A model generated the notes under the pieces. That model saw only the letters and a program-made list of their open reading frames with translations, was not told the DNA's origin and did not search any database. Positions 1 through 5,649 of a stretch of 5,753 nt of DNA are shown here, piece after piece. Origin of the DNA: an uncultured Clostridia bacterium. GTDB taxonomy: Bacteria; Bacillota; Clostridia; Christensenellales; Aristaeellaceae. Numbering within the stretch: the first letter of the stretch is position 1; each line of letters opens with the position of its first letter. The stretch covers positions 1-5,753 of the forward strand of contig CAKUKE010000023.1 in the NCBI GenBank assembly GCA_934662505.1, in the 5' to 3' direction. Made by a program: the position numbers and the translations under genes.

Positions 1-92
1 GGCGCTGTGCCGCCCTCGGCGGTCGCGTAATAACGGTTCGCCTCGCCCACCGCGCGCGCCGTGTACTTGGACGTCACGCCCGCGCTCATGGA
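1..92 (-). repeat. Ig-like domain, second copy, truncated by window edge
   Basis: The start of a second tandem Ig-like domain in the LRR protein (residue about 823 onward). Its visible part includes AGVTSKYT, NRYYATAEGGTAP and then the window edge. Over 29 residues it is identical at 21 positions to the domain in the separate ORF at 3239-2895, closer than the neighbouring complete copy is. Confidence 0.8.
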
Positions 93-2558
93 AGCGGTCA
101 CCGTAGTCTCTCCGCTGCACACGGCCTTGGAGAGCCTGCCCTGCTGATCCTGCACCGTTACCTGCATCACATACACGCCGGGCGCAAGGTAGCTTACATC
201 GCAGCTGTCCTCTGCCAGCCACTCCGTCTCGCTCCAGAGCACACCGTCTCTGTACAGACTGTACTGATAGGTGTAGGGCGCGGTGCCGCCCTCGGCAACG
301 ACGGTATAACGGTTCACTTCTCCCGTCTGCCGTTCGGTTTCGGCGCATGTCACCGCCGCCGTCAGATTCATCTCAAAGGGCACATTGTGCGACGTCGCCC
401 ATTCCCATGCATAGGATTCCTTATCCACACAGAGAGTCAGCGCGCCGCAGCCCGTAAAGGCGCTGTCGCTGATGTCCGCCACGCTGGCGGGCACATCCAC
501 CCGGGAAAGCGCGCTGCAGCCCGCAAAAGCGCTCTCACCGATGCGTACCGTGCCATCCGGCAGGCTGACGTACGTCAGCGAACCGCAGTTTTCAAACGCA
601 CCCTTGTAAATGCTGTTCAGACCAGCCGGCAGACTGACGCGCTGAAGGGCGCTGCAGCCGGAAAACACCCCATAGCCGATAATCGTCACGCCGGAGGGCA
701 CGTTCACGCCGGTCAGCGACGTGCAGCCGGAAAACAGGTAATTGCTCATTCGCTTGATGCCGCCGGACGGCAGCTCAATATGGGTCAGCCCGGTGCAGCG
801 GGAAAACGCCCGCTCGCCAATGCTGGTCACGCCGGAGGGCACACTGATTTCCGCCAGCGAAGAACAGCCGTTAAACGCGCTGGCATCGATAGCGGTCACA
901 CTGGAGGGAATGTCGATCTCCGCCAACGAAGCGCAGCCGTAAAACGCAGAATCTCCGATATTAATCAAGCCGGAGGGGATACGCACCGACCGCAGCGCAC
1001 GGCAGCCGGAAAACACGGCGGTATGAAGAACGGTCAGTCTGGACGGCAGTTCCACCTCCGTCAGTGCCTTGCAGCCGTAAAACGCCCGCTCTGCAATCGT
1101 GGTCACGCTGTCAGGAATGGCAACGCTTTTCAGCGCGCTGCAGCCGGAAAAGGCCTCTGTACGGATTGCCGTCACACCAGACGAAATAGTGACTTTTTCG
1201 AGCGATGTACAGTTGAAGAATGCATTAATCGCAACTTGCTGCACACCGCCCGGAATGCTGACCTCCGCCAGCGCGGAGCAGCCGTAAAACGCACCGGTGC
1301 CGATGTTGGTCAGGCTGGACGGCAGGGAAACGCACTGCAGCTGACGACAGTTCTGGAACCCATAATTGCCAATATGCCGCACGCCCTCCGAAAGGCTGGC
1401 ACGCTGCAGCGCAGTGCAGCCCATAAAGGCGGCGCTGCCAATGTCCCACACGCTGCCGGGAATATCGATCGCCGTCAGGGAGGTGCAGCCCTCAAACGCA
1501 GACTCACCAATGTAGGCCGTTCCATACGCCAGACCGACCTCCGTCAACGCATTGCACTCATAAAACGCATAATTGCCTACCCGTTTCACGCTGGCAGGAA
1601 TATCCGCGCTTTTCAGCGCGCTGCAGCGGTAAAAGGCATCGTCATCAATCTCCGTCACACCGGATGAAAGGGTGACGGCAGACAGCGACCTGCAATCGGC
1701 AAAGGCATATTTGCTGACGGTCTGCACACCGCCGGGAATGACGACGCCCGTCAGCGCGCTGCAGCCCTCAAACGCAGACTCACCGATGCCGGTCAGACCG
1801 GACGGCAGATCCACGCTTTTCAGAGAAGAGCAGGCAAAAAAAGTTTTCGGCCCAATCTTGGCAACGCCGGAAGGGATGGTGATGCCGCTCAGCGCGGTGC
1901 ACTGGTAAAACGCCCAGTCGCCGATGCTGGTCACACCGGAGGGAAGCACCAGCGTCTCAAGGGCGCGGCAGCCCTGAAAGGCGCAGTTGCTGATCGTTTT
2001 CACACTGGCGGGCAGCGTAACACTCGTCAGCGATGTGCACCGGTAAAACGCCTGATAACCAATGGACACAACGCCGGAAGGGATGCGGACGCCGGTCAGC
2101 GAGGTACAGTCGGAAAACACGGATGCGCCTACACCGGTCACGCCGACCGGCAAAACGACTTCCTTCAGCGCGCTGCAGGAGGCAAACGCCCGGTCGCCGA
2201 CCGTTTTCACCCCCACGGGAAGGGTGATGTCCGTCAGCGCGGTGCATCCTTCAAAGGCGCTGCTGCCGATGGTCGTCACCCCGGCGGGAACGACCACGCT
2301 GGTCAGCTTCGTACTGTTCCGGAACGCCCCTTCGCCGATGGCCGTCACCGGATACCCGTTCATTTCATAAGGAAGAGTCAGCGCACCGGTGGGTGTAGCC
2401 GTATACTTGACAATGGTCGCATTGCCGTTCTCATCCACGCTGTACATATAATTTCCGCTGGTAGGCAAGTTCACGCCTGCGGCCGTACACACCGTTCCTA
2501 TTGTCAGCGCGGCGGCAAGCGCCGCGGCAAGGAACCATTTCCACCTGCGTCCGTTCAT
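1..2558 (-). CDS. Secreted BspA-type leucine-rich-repeat protein with C-terminal Ig-like domains (3' end outside window)
   Basis: This large exported protein is probably surface-attached or secreted; LRR proteins of this kind usually mediate binding, but the ligand cannot be told from sequence. 852 codons are visible and the frame is open at the left edge. The ATG at 2558-2556 has a Shine-Dalgarno GAGGA (2570-2566) seven bases upstream. Residues 1-27 form a signal peptide: basic NGRRWKW, then an Ala/Leu-rich core, with likely cleavage near CTAA. Residues 28-70 are a short non-repeat cap. Residues 71-715 hold 28 leucine-rich repeats of 23 residues (LRR_5/BspA type). A capping segment (about 716-730) is followed by one complete Ig-like domain (about 732-822, motif GGTAPYTY) and the start of a second. 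No sortase motif, SLH domain or other anchor is visible, but the C-terminus is missing. It has its own promoter and follows a terminator, so it is a separate transcription unit from the genes to its right. Confidence 0.95.
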   Translation of the reverse strand, partial: MNGRRWKWFLAAALAAALTIGTVCTAAGVNLPTSGNYMYSVDENGNATIVKYTATPTGALTLPYEMNGYPVTAIGEGAFRNSTKLTSVVVPAGVTTIGSSAFEGCTALTDITLPVGVKTVGDRAFASCSALKEVVLPVGVTGVGASVFSDCTSLTGVRIPSGVVSIGYQAFYRCTSLTSVTLPASVKTISNCAFQGCRALETLVLPSGVTSIGDWAFYQCTALSGITIPSGVAKIGPKTFFACSSLKSVDLPSGLTGIGESAFEGCSALTGVVIPGGVQTVSKYAFADCRSLSAVTLSSGVTEIDDDAFYRCSALKSADIPASVKRVGNYAFYECNALTEVGLAYGTAYIGESAFEGCTSLTAIDIPGSVWDIGSAAFMGCTALQRASLSEGVRHIGNYGFQNCRQLQCVSLPSSLTNIGTGAFYGCSALAEVSIPGGVQQVAINAFFNCTSLEKVTISSGVTAIRTEAFSGCSALKSVAIPDSVTTIAERAFYGCKALTEVELPSRLTVLHTAVFSGCRALRSVRIPSGLINIGDSAFYGCASLAEIDIPSSVTAIDASAFNGCSSLAEISVPSGVTSIGERAFSRCTGLTHIELPSGGIKRMSNYLFSGCTSLTGVNVPSGVTIIGYGVFSGCSALQRVSLPAGLNSIYKGAFENCGSLTYVSLPDGTVRIGESAFAGCSALSRVDVPASVADISDSAFTGCGALTLCVDKESYAWEWATSHNVPFEMNLTAAVTCAETERQTGEVNRYTVVAEGGTAPYTYQYSLYRDGVLWSETEWLAEDSCDVSYLAPGVYVMQVTVQDQQGRLSKAVCSGETTVTASMSAGVTSKYTARAVGEANRYYATAEGGTA
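93..365 (-). repeat. Ig-like domain, complete copy in LRR protein
   Basis: A roughly 91-residue beta-sandwich-like domain (residues about 732-822 of the LRR protein). It has the core GGTAPYTYQYSLYRDG, a central W-L stretch, and the ending PGVYVMQVTVQDQQG, which resembles Ig-like/PKD-type extracellular modules. It matches the domain encoded at 3209-2937 in order and spacing of conserved residues (NRY, GGTAPYTY, LY+DG, W, GxYxMxVxVQD). The exact Pfam family was not determined. Confidence 0.75.
414..2348 (-). repeat. 28-unit LRR array, 69-bp (23-residue) period
   Basis: Twenty-eight consecutive units encode the solenoid of the BspA-like protein. In each unit the key positions are a hydrophobic residue at 1 and 4, Phe at 9, Cys at 12, Leu at 15, Pro at 21 (usual) and Gly/Ser at 23. 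Phe9 is present in all 28 units and Cys12 in 27; only the first unit has Ser instead. Every unit is 69 bp except the 23rd from the N-terminus (near position 765), which carries one extra Gly codon. The period is a multiple of three, so antisense frames inherit a regular pattern, which explains long but spurious plus-strand ORFs here. Positions were counted by reading the translation. Confidence 0.95.
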
Positions 2559-2629
2559 GATGAAGTCCTCGCTTCCCTGTGCTGTTTTGTCGGCTGCCGG
2601 AAGATCGGCGGTCTGTTTTCAGTTATTTT

Positions 2630-2659
2630 ATTGTATCGCCATTTTCTGCAAAAAGTCAA
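2630..2659 (-). promoter_or_regulatory. Sigma-A/sigma-70-type promoter of the LRR gene
   Basis: On the minus strand, TTGACT (2659-2654, five of six to TTGACA) is followed by an 18-base spacer and TACAAT (2635-2630, five of six to TATAAT). The area just downstream is AT-rich in an otherwise GC-rich region. Transcription would start near 2623, giving a leader of about 65 nt to the ATG at 2558. It lies just after the terminator of the upstream unit. Confidence 0.85.
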
Positions 2660-2746
2660 GCGGCACAGGCACCTTTCCACGAGAACCGCTGACGCAGGAA
2701 AATACCCGTCCGCTGTTCTGCGGCGAAAAAGCATCCGGAAAGGCGC

Positions 2747-2774
2747 AAAAAAGCCGAAGCACGCGGCTTCGGCT
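2747..2774 (-). terminator. Rho-independent terminator of the VanZ-transglutaminase unit
   Basis: Read on the minus strand, AGCCGAAGC (2774-2766) and GCTTCGGCT (2760-2752) form a perfect 9-bp stem with a 5-base loop. The stem is followed directly by a run of six T (2752-2747). It lies 120 bases past the stop codon of the Ig-like ORF and before the LRR promoter, so it isolates the two transcription units. Confidence 0.9.
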
Positions 2775-2894
2775 CATGGAGAAAGCATGACAGCCTTTTT
2801 CGTTCCCTTTCGGCTCCGTTTTTCCACGGTGCCCGCTCCGCCGTGTGCAGACGGGCAGCAAGGCAGGACAATGCTCTCTGGCGCTGCGCCCGCT

Positions 2895-3239
2895 TCACAC
2901 CGCGCCGCCCTCAGCGGGCAGGGGCTCAGGGATGCTGACCACGGTGGGCGTGCAATGCACCCAGTCGGATTTATTCCCCTTCGCATCCTGTACCTTCACG
3001 GTCATGGTGTACGTGCCCGCTTCGGTGAAATCAATGCGGTAGTTGTCTGCGGTGATCCAGCCGGAGTTGTGATAGACAACGCCGTCCTTGTACAGGCGGA
3101 AGTAGTAGGTATAGGGTGCCGTACCGCCCTGCGCAGTTGCGTAGTAACGGTTGGGCTGACCGGGTTCACGCTCCGTATACTTGCCCGTCACCCCTGCGGC
3201 AAGGGCTGCGGGCACGCTCCCGCGCAGGGAATAGTTCAT
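2895..3239 (-). CDS. Single Ig-like domain ORF, probably the detached C-terminus of the transglutaminase
   Basis: A 114-codon ORF that is almost entirely one Ig-like beta-sandwich domain (residues about 11-101), ending in a short Pro-rich tail (SIPEPLPAEGGAV). Conserved features are AGVTGKYT, NRYYATAQGGTAPYTY, FRLYKDG, W61 and AGTYTMTVKVQD. Its start codon overlaps the transglutaminase stop (ATGA, 3239-3236), and no good Shine-Dalgarno precedes it. It has no signal peptide: its mildly hydrophobic N-terminus aligns with the first beta strand of the domain copies in the LRR protein, which are extracellular. Its reading frame stays open upstream to 3284, inside the transglutaminase gene. Two readings are possible: translational coupling to give a separate protein, or a -1 frame change (biological, mutational or sequencing error) that splits an ancestral transglutaminase-Ig fusion. 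I favour the second. The coding nature is well supported by the homologous copies at 1-365. Confidence 0.8.
   Translation of the reverse strand: MNYSLRGSVPAALAAGVTGKYTEREPGQPNRYYATAQGGTAPYTYYFRLYKDGVVYHNSGWITADNYRIDFTEAGTYTMTVKVQDAKGNKSDWVHCTPTVVSIPEPLPAEGGAV
2937..3209 (-). repeat. Ig-like domain copy shared with the LRR protein
   Basis: Third copy of the Ig-like module in the window, here outside the LRR gene. Its first 29 residues are identical at 21 positions to the truncated copy at 92-1, and its overall layout matches the complete copy at 365-93. The similarity is also visible at DNA level, for example around 3112-3200 versus 1-85. Confidence 0.8.
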
Positions 3240-4108
3240 GCCCGCTTCCCGTCGAAGGCCACGTTCAGAAGCACTTCCATCCCCTTATAGGTGAACACAT
3301 GGTTGCGCAGCACGATCGCCGCGGTGCGCTCCATCATCTGATACTTGTCGACTCCTGTCAGATAGGTGGGATTCTCGTCAAACCCCTCCCACATGATCTT
3401 GTCCAGAAACGTCACTTCCACACTGCCGGGCAGCTTGCCCGCATCCAGCTGCGCCTGTATCTTCTTTACCATGCTGTTCAGCAGGGGATCCAGCCGACCG
3501 CTGGAATACAGGTAATCCAGTTCGTATGCCGTCGCCTGATACGCGCTTCTTTTCCGGTCATGGTCATCAAGGGTGTAGATCACCTCGTCCGGCACGCCGA
3601 AAAACAGATGTCTGATCCCCTCGTCCTCCGGACGATCGTCTTCCCGCGGAGAATCCCATGTCACATCGATGTGATACCATGCGCCGTTCATCTGCACCAG
3701 ATTCCAGATATGAATGCTGCTTAGGGCATAGTCGTTCCACACGCCCGCCTTGTCCAGCAGCAGCGAGTAAGCTGCCGCGTAGCTCTGGCATACGCCCGTT
3801 TCCTTGAGCAGCACGCCCTCGGCATTGTGCTCGGTGAGGGAGCTGTCGTACTGGGTGGTGTCCACCAGATAGTCATGCAGCACCAGCGCCTTTTCATAGT
3901 CGCTCATGCCGCTTTTCACATAGGTGCTGACGATCTCACTCACCTTGTCCATGACCTTTTTCTGGGCGGCGACCGTGGACGCGATGTGGCTTTGCCGCAT
4001 GTCCTTTCCCCATCTGCTCTCCAGCGCCCGGCCACACGGCGCGCCGGCCAGCAGCAGTGCCAGCGCCACAAGGCAGCACAGCCCCGTTTTTCCCGTTTTT
4101 TTCATCAT
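3236..4108 (-). CDS. Secreted transglutaminase-like (Cys-His-Asp) protein
   Basis: A 290-residue exported protein with a transglutaminase-like/papain-fold core, acting outside the membrane. Such domains can be peptidases, crosslinking enzymes or binding modules, and the substrate here is unknown. Numbering from the ATG at 4108: residues 1-28 are a signal peptide (MMKKTGKTG, then a Leu/Ala-rich core ending GRA). A helix EKALVLHDYLVDTTQYD (about 72-88) typical of the family precedes the nucleophile Cys107 in ETGVCQSYAAAYSLLL. His133 lies in IHIWNLV and Asp148 in WYHIDVTWDSP, so the triad is intact. I chose 4108 because it gives a normal signal peptide and has AAGGGGG (4126-4120) upstream, though its 11-base spacing is long. 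ATG at 4105 is close behind, and ATG at 4165 would add 19 residues without a good ribosome site. The stop overlaps the next ORF start. The protein ends abruptly after GMEVLLNVAFDG, where a C-terminal Ig-like domain would be expected. Confidence 0.9.
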   Translation of the reverse strand: MMKKTGKTGLCCLVALALLLAGAPCGRALESRWGKDMRQSHIASTVAAQKKVMDKVSEIVSTYVKSGMSDYEKALVLHDYLVDTTQYDSSLTEHNAEGVLLKETGVCQSYAAAYSLLLDKAGVWNDYALSSIHIWNLVQMNGAWYHIDVTWDSPREDDRPEDEGIRHLFFGVPDEVIYTLDDHDRKRSAYQATAYELDYLYSSGRLDPLLNSMVKKIQAQLDAGKLPGSVEVTFLDKIMWEGFDENPTYLTGVDKYQMMERTAAIVLRNHVFTYKGMEVLLNVAFDGKRA

Positions 4109-4177
4109 GTGAAACACAGCCCCCTTCGAAAATGAAACACAGGCGTCAACAGGCAATTCGACCATTTTTCACATGAT
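4104..4177 (-). promoter_or_regulatory. 11-bp inverted repeat covering the transglutaminase start codon
   Basis: ATCATGTGAAA (minus strand 4177-4167) and TTTCACATGAT (4114-4104) are perfect reverse complements separated by 52 bases, extendable by one G-U pair. In mRNA the second arm contains the start codon at 4108, so pairing would hide it. The first arm contains an ATG-TGA start-stop just past the GGAGG at the VanZ gene's end. A regulatory role is inference; a match of this length somewhere in the window by chance is not negligible. Confidence 0.45.
4110..4142 (-). repeat. 10-bp direct repeat CTGTGTTTCA in transglutaminase leader
   Basis: CTGTGTTTCA occurs at 4142-4133 and again at 4119-4110 on the minus strand, flanking the AAGGGGG ribosome-binding candidate. 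The shared TTTCA could give the upstream arm of the inverted repeat (4177-4167) two alternative pairing partners. No function is known. Confidence 0.4.
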
Positions 4178-4206
4178 ATTAAAGACAGTTCACCTCCGTT
4201 CGTCAA
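4178..4206 (-). promoter_or_regulatory. Candidate internal promoter before the transglutaminase gene
   Basis: On the minus strand, TTGACG (4206-4201, five of six to consensus) and TTTAAT (4183-4178, five of six, but with T at the important second position) are 17 bases apart. The -35 element lies within the last codons of the VanZ gene. A start near 4171 would give a leader of about 63 nt. This is weaker than the LRR promoter. Confidence 0.4.
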
Positions 4207-5335
4207 TTGCAATTTCCGTTTTTTTCTCCGTATTTTCAGGAACCGCCATCCCGTCCGCCCCGGTCAGGTACGCGCCGGAAAGCCGCTCATACCACAGGGG
4301 ACGGTGCAGAAGCGCCAGCATTCCCTCCGCCAGCAGAAACAGCACGTACAGACACCCCAGCATGCAGAACACCGTCAGCGTGGCGTTCTCATCCAGCCCC
4401 ATCGCCGTGCACACGCCGGTCGACCGGAGCAGCAGCCGCCACGGCAGATAAAACACCCCGCCGAAAAGCAGCGCATACCGTGCCGCGCAGCGGTACCAGG
4501 GGGGCGTTCCGCCGTTTTTGTCCGCCAGACGCAGCCGCGTCCACTTCAGCCCCAGCGTACGCCCCCGACCCGGCAGCAGGCACAAAAGGATATACGCGCC
4601 CAGCACCAGCGAAAAGTGCCGCAGCGGCCGAAAAAGAAAATACAGGGGCACAAACGCCGCAAGCGCAATTCCCAGATCATAGCACAGCGCCACCGTCCGC
4701 CGCAGCAGAGACACCCGGCGCGCCTTTTCCAGACTGATTTTGTCCAGCGCCTCCCGATCGGGCAAAAAACGGGTCAGCACCGGCGCCAGCGCATACCCCG
4801 CCAGACCGCCCAGCGTGTTGGTCATCAGGTCGTCCACATCAAACAGCCGATAGCTGCCGGGATAGAGAAAATACAGCCCGCTGAGCTGGGTCAGCTCAAA
4901 AAACAGGGACAGGGCAAAGGCCAGCGCCACCGTTTTGCCCCGGCCGCAGCGGTAATAATAACGCAGATACACGCCGAAGGGCAGCAGCATGACCACATTG
5001 CTCAGCACGGAAATAAAGGCGGGCGTGGTCAGCATTTTCAGCCACGTTCTGGGGGCGCGCCAGGAAAACTGCGCCTCCCGCGCCATATCCGAAAGAAAGG
5101 AAAAGGGGATCCACTGCGCCGGATGTCCCCGCAGCGCCTCCGCCTTTTCCCCTGTGGGCAGGGGCAGAATGACCAGACAGTAGGCGCACAGCAGGTACAG
5201 CACAAAGGAATACACCACTGCCGTCCGCAGGGGCACCACCGCGCCGTAGCGGCGGTAGTTCACCGCCAGATAGGGCACGGTAAACAGCAGGGCGATCAGG
5301 GGATAGATCACCACGGCCTGCCGGATGGCCGCCAT
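4190..5335 (-). CDS. VanZ-like integral membrane protein with C-terminal RDD domain
   Basis: A 381-residue polytopic membrane protein. The first half (about 1-195, from the ATG at 5335) is a VanZ-like domain: a hydrophobic N-terminus with PLIALLFTVPYL, then NYRRYG, a second helix ending VILPLP, a third with NVVMLLPFGVYLRY, and the hallmark FFELTQL followed by DVDDLMTNTLGGLAGY. The second half (about 208-345) resembles an RDD domain, with RRTVALCYD opening a membrane segment and GRTLGLKWTRLRL before the last helices. VanZ of the vanA cluster gives low-level teicoplanin resistance; the role of VanZ-RDD proteins is not established, and resistance should not be assumed. The start is uncertain: ATG 5335 fits family N-termini but lacks a good Shine-Dalgarno; GTG 5422 would add 29 basic, non-family residues. 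The stop lies 81 bases before the transglutaminase start, and the last codons carry GGAGGTGA. Confidence 0.9.
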   Translation of the reverse strand: MAAIRQAVVIYPLIALLFTVPYLAVNYRRYGAVVPLRTAVVYSFVLYLLCAYCLVILPLPTGEKAEALRGHPAQWIPFSFLSDMAREAQFSWRAPRTWLKMLTTPAFISVLSNVVMLLPFGVYLRYYYRCGRGKTVALAFALSLFFELTQLSGLYFLYPGSYRLFDVDDLMTNTLGGLAGYALAPVLTRFLPDREALDKISLEKARRVSLLRRTVALCYDLGIALAAFVPLYFLFRPLRHFSLVLGAYILLCLLPGRGRTLGLKWTRLRLADKNGGTPPWYRCAARYALLFGGVFYLPWRLLLRSTGVCTAMGLDENATLTVFCMLGCLYVLFLLAEGMLALLHRPLWYERLSGAYLTGADGMAVPENTEKKTEIAIDERR

Positions 5336-5454
5336 ATTTTCAGACAAAGGGAGTCGCCGCCTTTCCAGATCACGCGGGCTTTGCGTCCGCACCGGACAGC
5401 ATACCACGCGCCGGCAGGCCACGCCATACCTTTTTCAAACATTTTTCCCTTCAT

Positions 5455-5474
5455 TTCTTACATTTCCGTAAGAA
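5455..5474. promoter_or_regulatory. Palindrome, candidate response-regulator operator
   Basis: TTCTTAC (5455-5461), a 6-base spacer, and GTAAGAA (5468-5474) form a perfect 7-bp inverted repeat, in an AT-rich patch 119 bases upstream of the VanZ-like start. Its core read on the minus strand, TTACGGAAATGTAA, differs by one base from the TNACA-N4-TGTAA pattern recalled for BceR-type regulators of cell-envelope antibiotic resistance. Binding by such a regulator is inference. Confidence 0.4.
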
Positions 5475-5589
5475 TGCGTCCGCACCGGCGCATGGAAAAG
5501 GGACGGCGCACGCACCGCCGGACGGAGCATTTTTGCAGAATAACCGCAAAAAACATCCGTCTGTTTGCACGCAGGCACGCCCCACCTGT

Positions 5590-5649
5590 CTGCGGATGAA
5601 GCTGCGCTTTCGGCATTTCCGGCGCAGCGGCGTCCGGCCTGCGGATGAA
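5590..5649. repeat. 11-bp direct repeat flanking a hairpin
   Basis: CTGCGGATGAA occurs at 5590-5600 and 5639-5649. Between the copies GCTGCGC (5601-5607) and GCGCAGC (5622-5628) form a 7-bp stem, with a possible inner CGG/CCG pairing. No T-run follows on either strand, so it is not a typical intrinsic terminator. Its meaning is unknown. Confidence 0.35.

Larger units (their letters stand above)
2559..2894. other. Intergenic region between the two transcription units
   Basis: These 336 bases separate the Ig-like ORF from the LRR gene. They hold, on the minus strand, an intrinsic terminator (2774-2747), a sigma-A-like promoter (2659-2630), a leader of about 65 nt and the Shine-Dalgarno of the LRR gene. 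I see no gene here; short ORFs on both strands in this stretch lack ribosome binding sites and recognisable protein character. The 120 bases between the stop at 2895 and the terminator show no clear structure. Confidence 0.75.

Noticed and set aside
387..1667. 426-codon plus-strand open frame opposite the LRR array
   Set aside because: It lies antisense to a clear LRR coding region whose 69-bp period keeps antisense frames free of stops. Its periodic Arg/Ala/His-rich product shows no family, signal or ribosome site.
414..2348. CRISPR-like or non-coding tandem repeat
   Set aside because: The 69-bp period is exactly 23 codons, with conserved protein positions and divergent DNA between units. 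This is a coding LRR array.
2631..3290. 219-codon plus-strand open frame across the terminator and the Ig-like ORF
   Set aside because: It runs through the minus-strand terminator and promoter and antisense to the Ig-like domain, which has two homologous copies in the window. No ribosome site or protein family is visible.
3236..4108. Lipoprotein reading of the transglutaminase signal peptide (LLLAGAPC)
   Set aside because: The residue before Cys is Pro, which does not fit a lipobox. A signal peptidase I site near GRA is more likely.
4109..4165. N-terminal extension of the transglutaminase from ATG 4165
   Set aside because: The 19 extra residues precede an already complete signal peptide, and the nearest strong Shine-Dalgarno (4197-4193) is 27 bases away, too far.
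4304..5599. 431-codon plus-strand open frame opposite the VanZ-like gene
   Set aside because: The product is Gln/Arg/His/Pro-rich, the typical antisense shadow of a GC-rich membrane-protein gene. The minus-strand protein has recognisable VanZ and RDD motifs.
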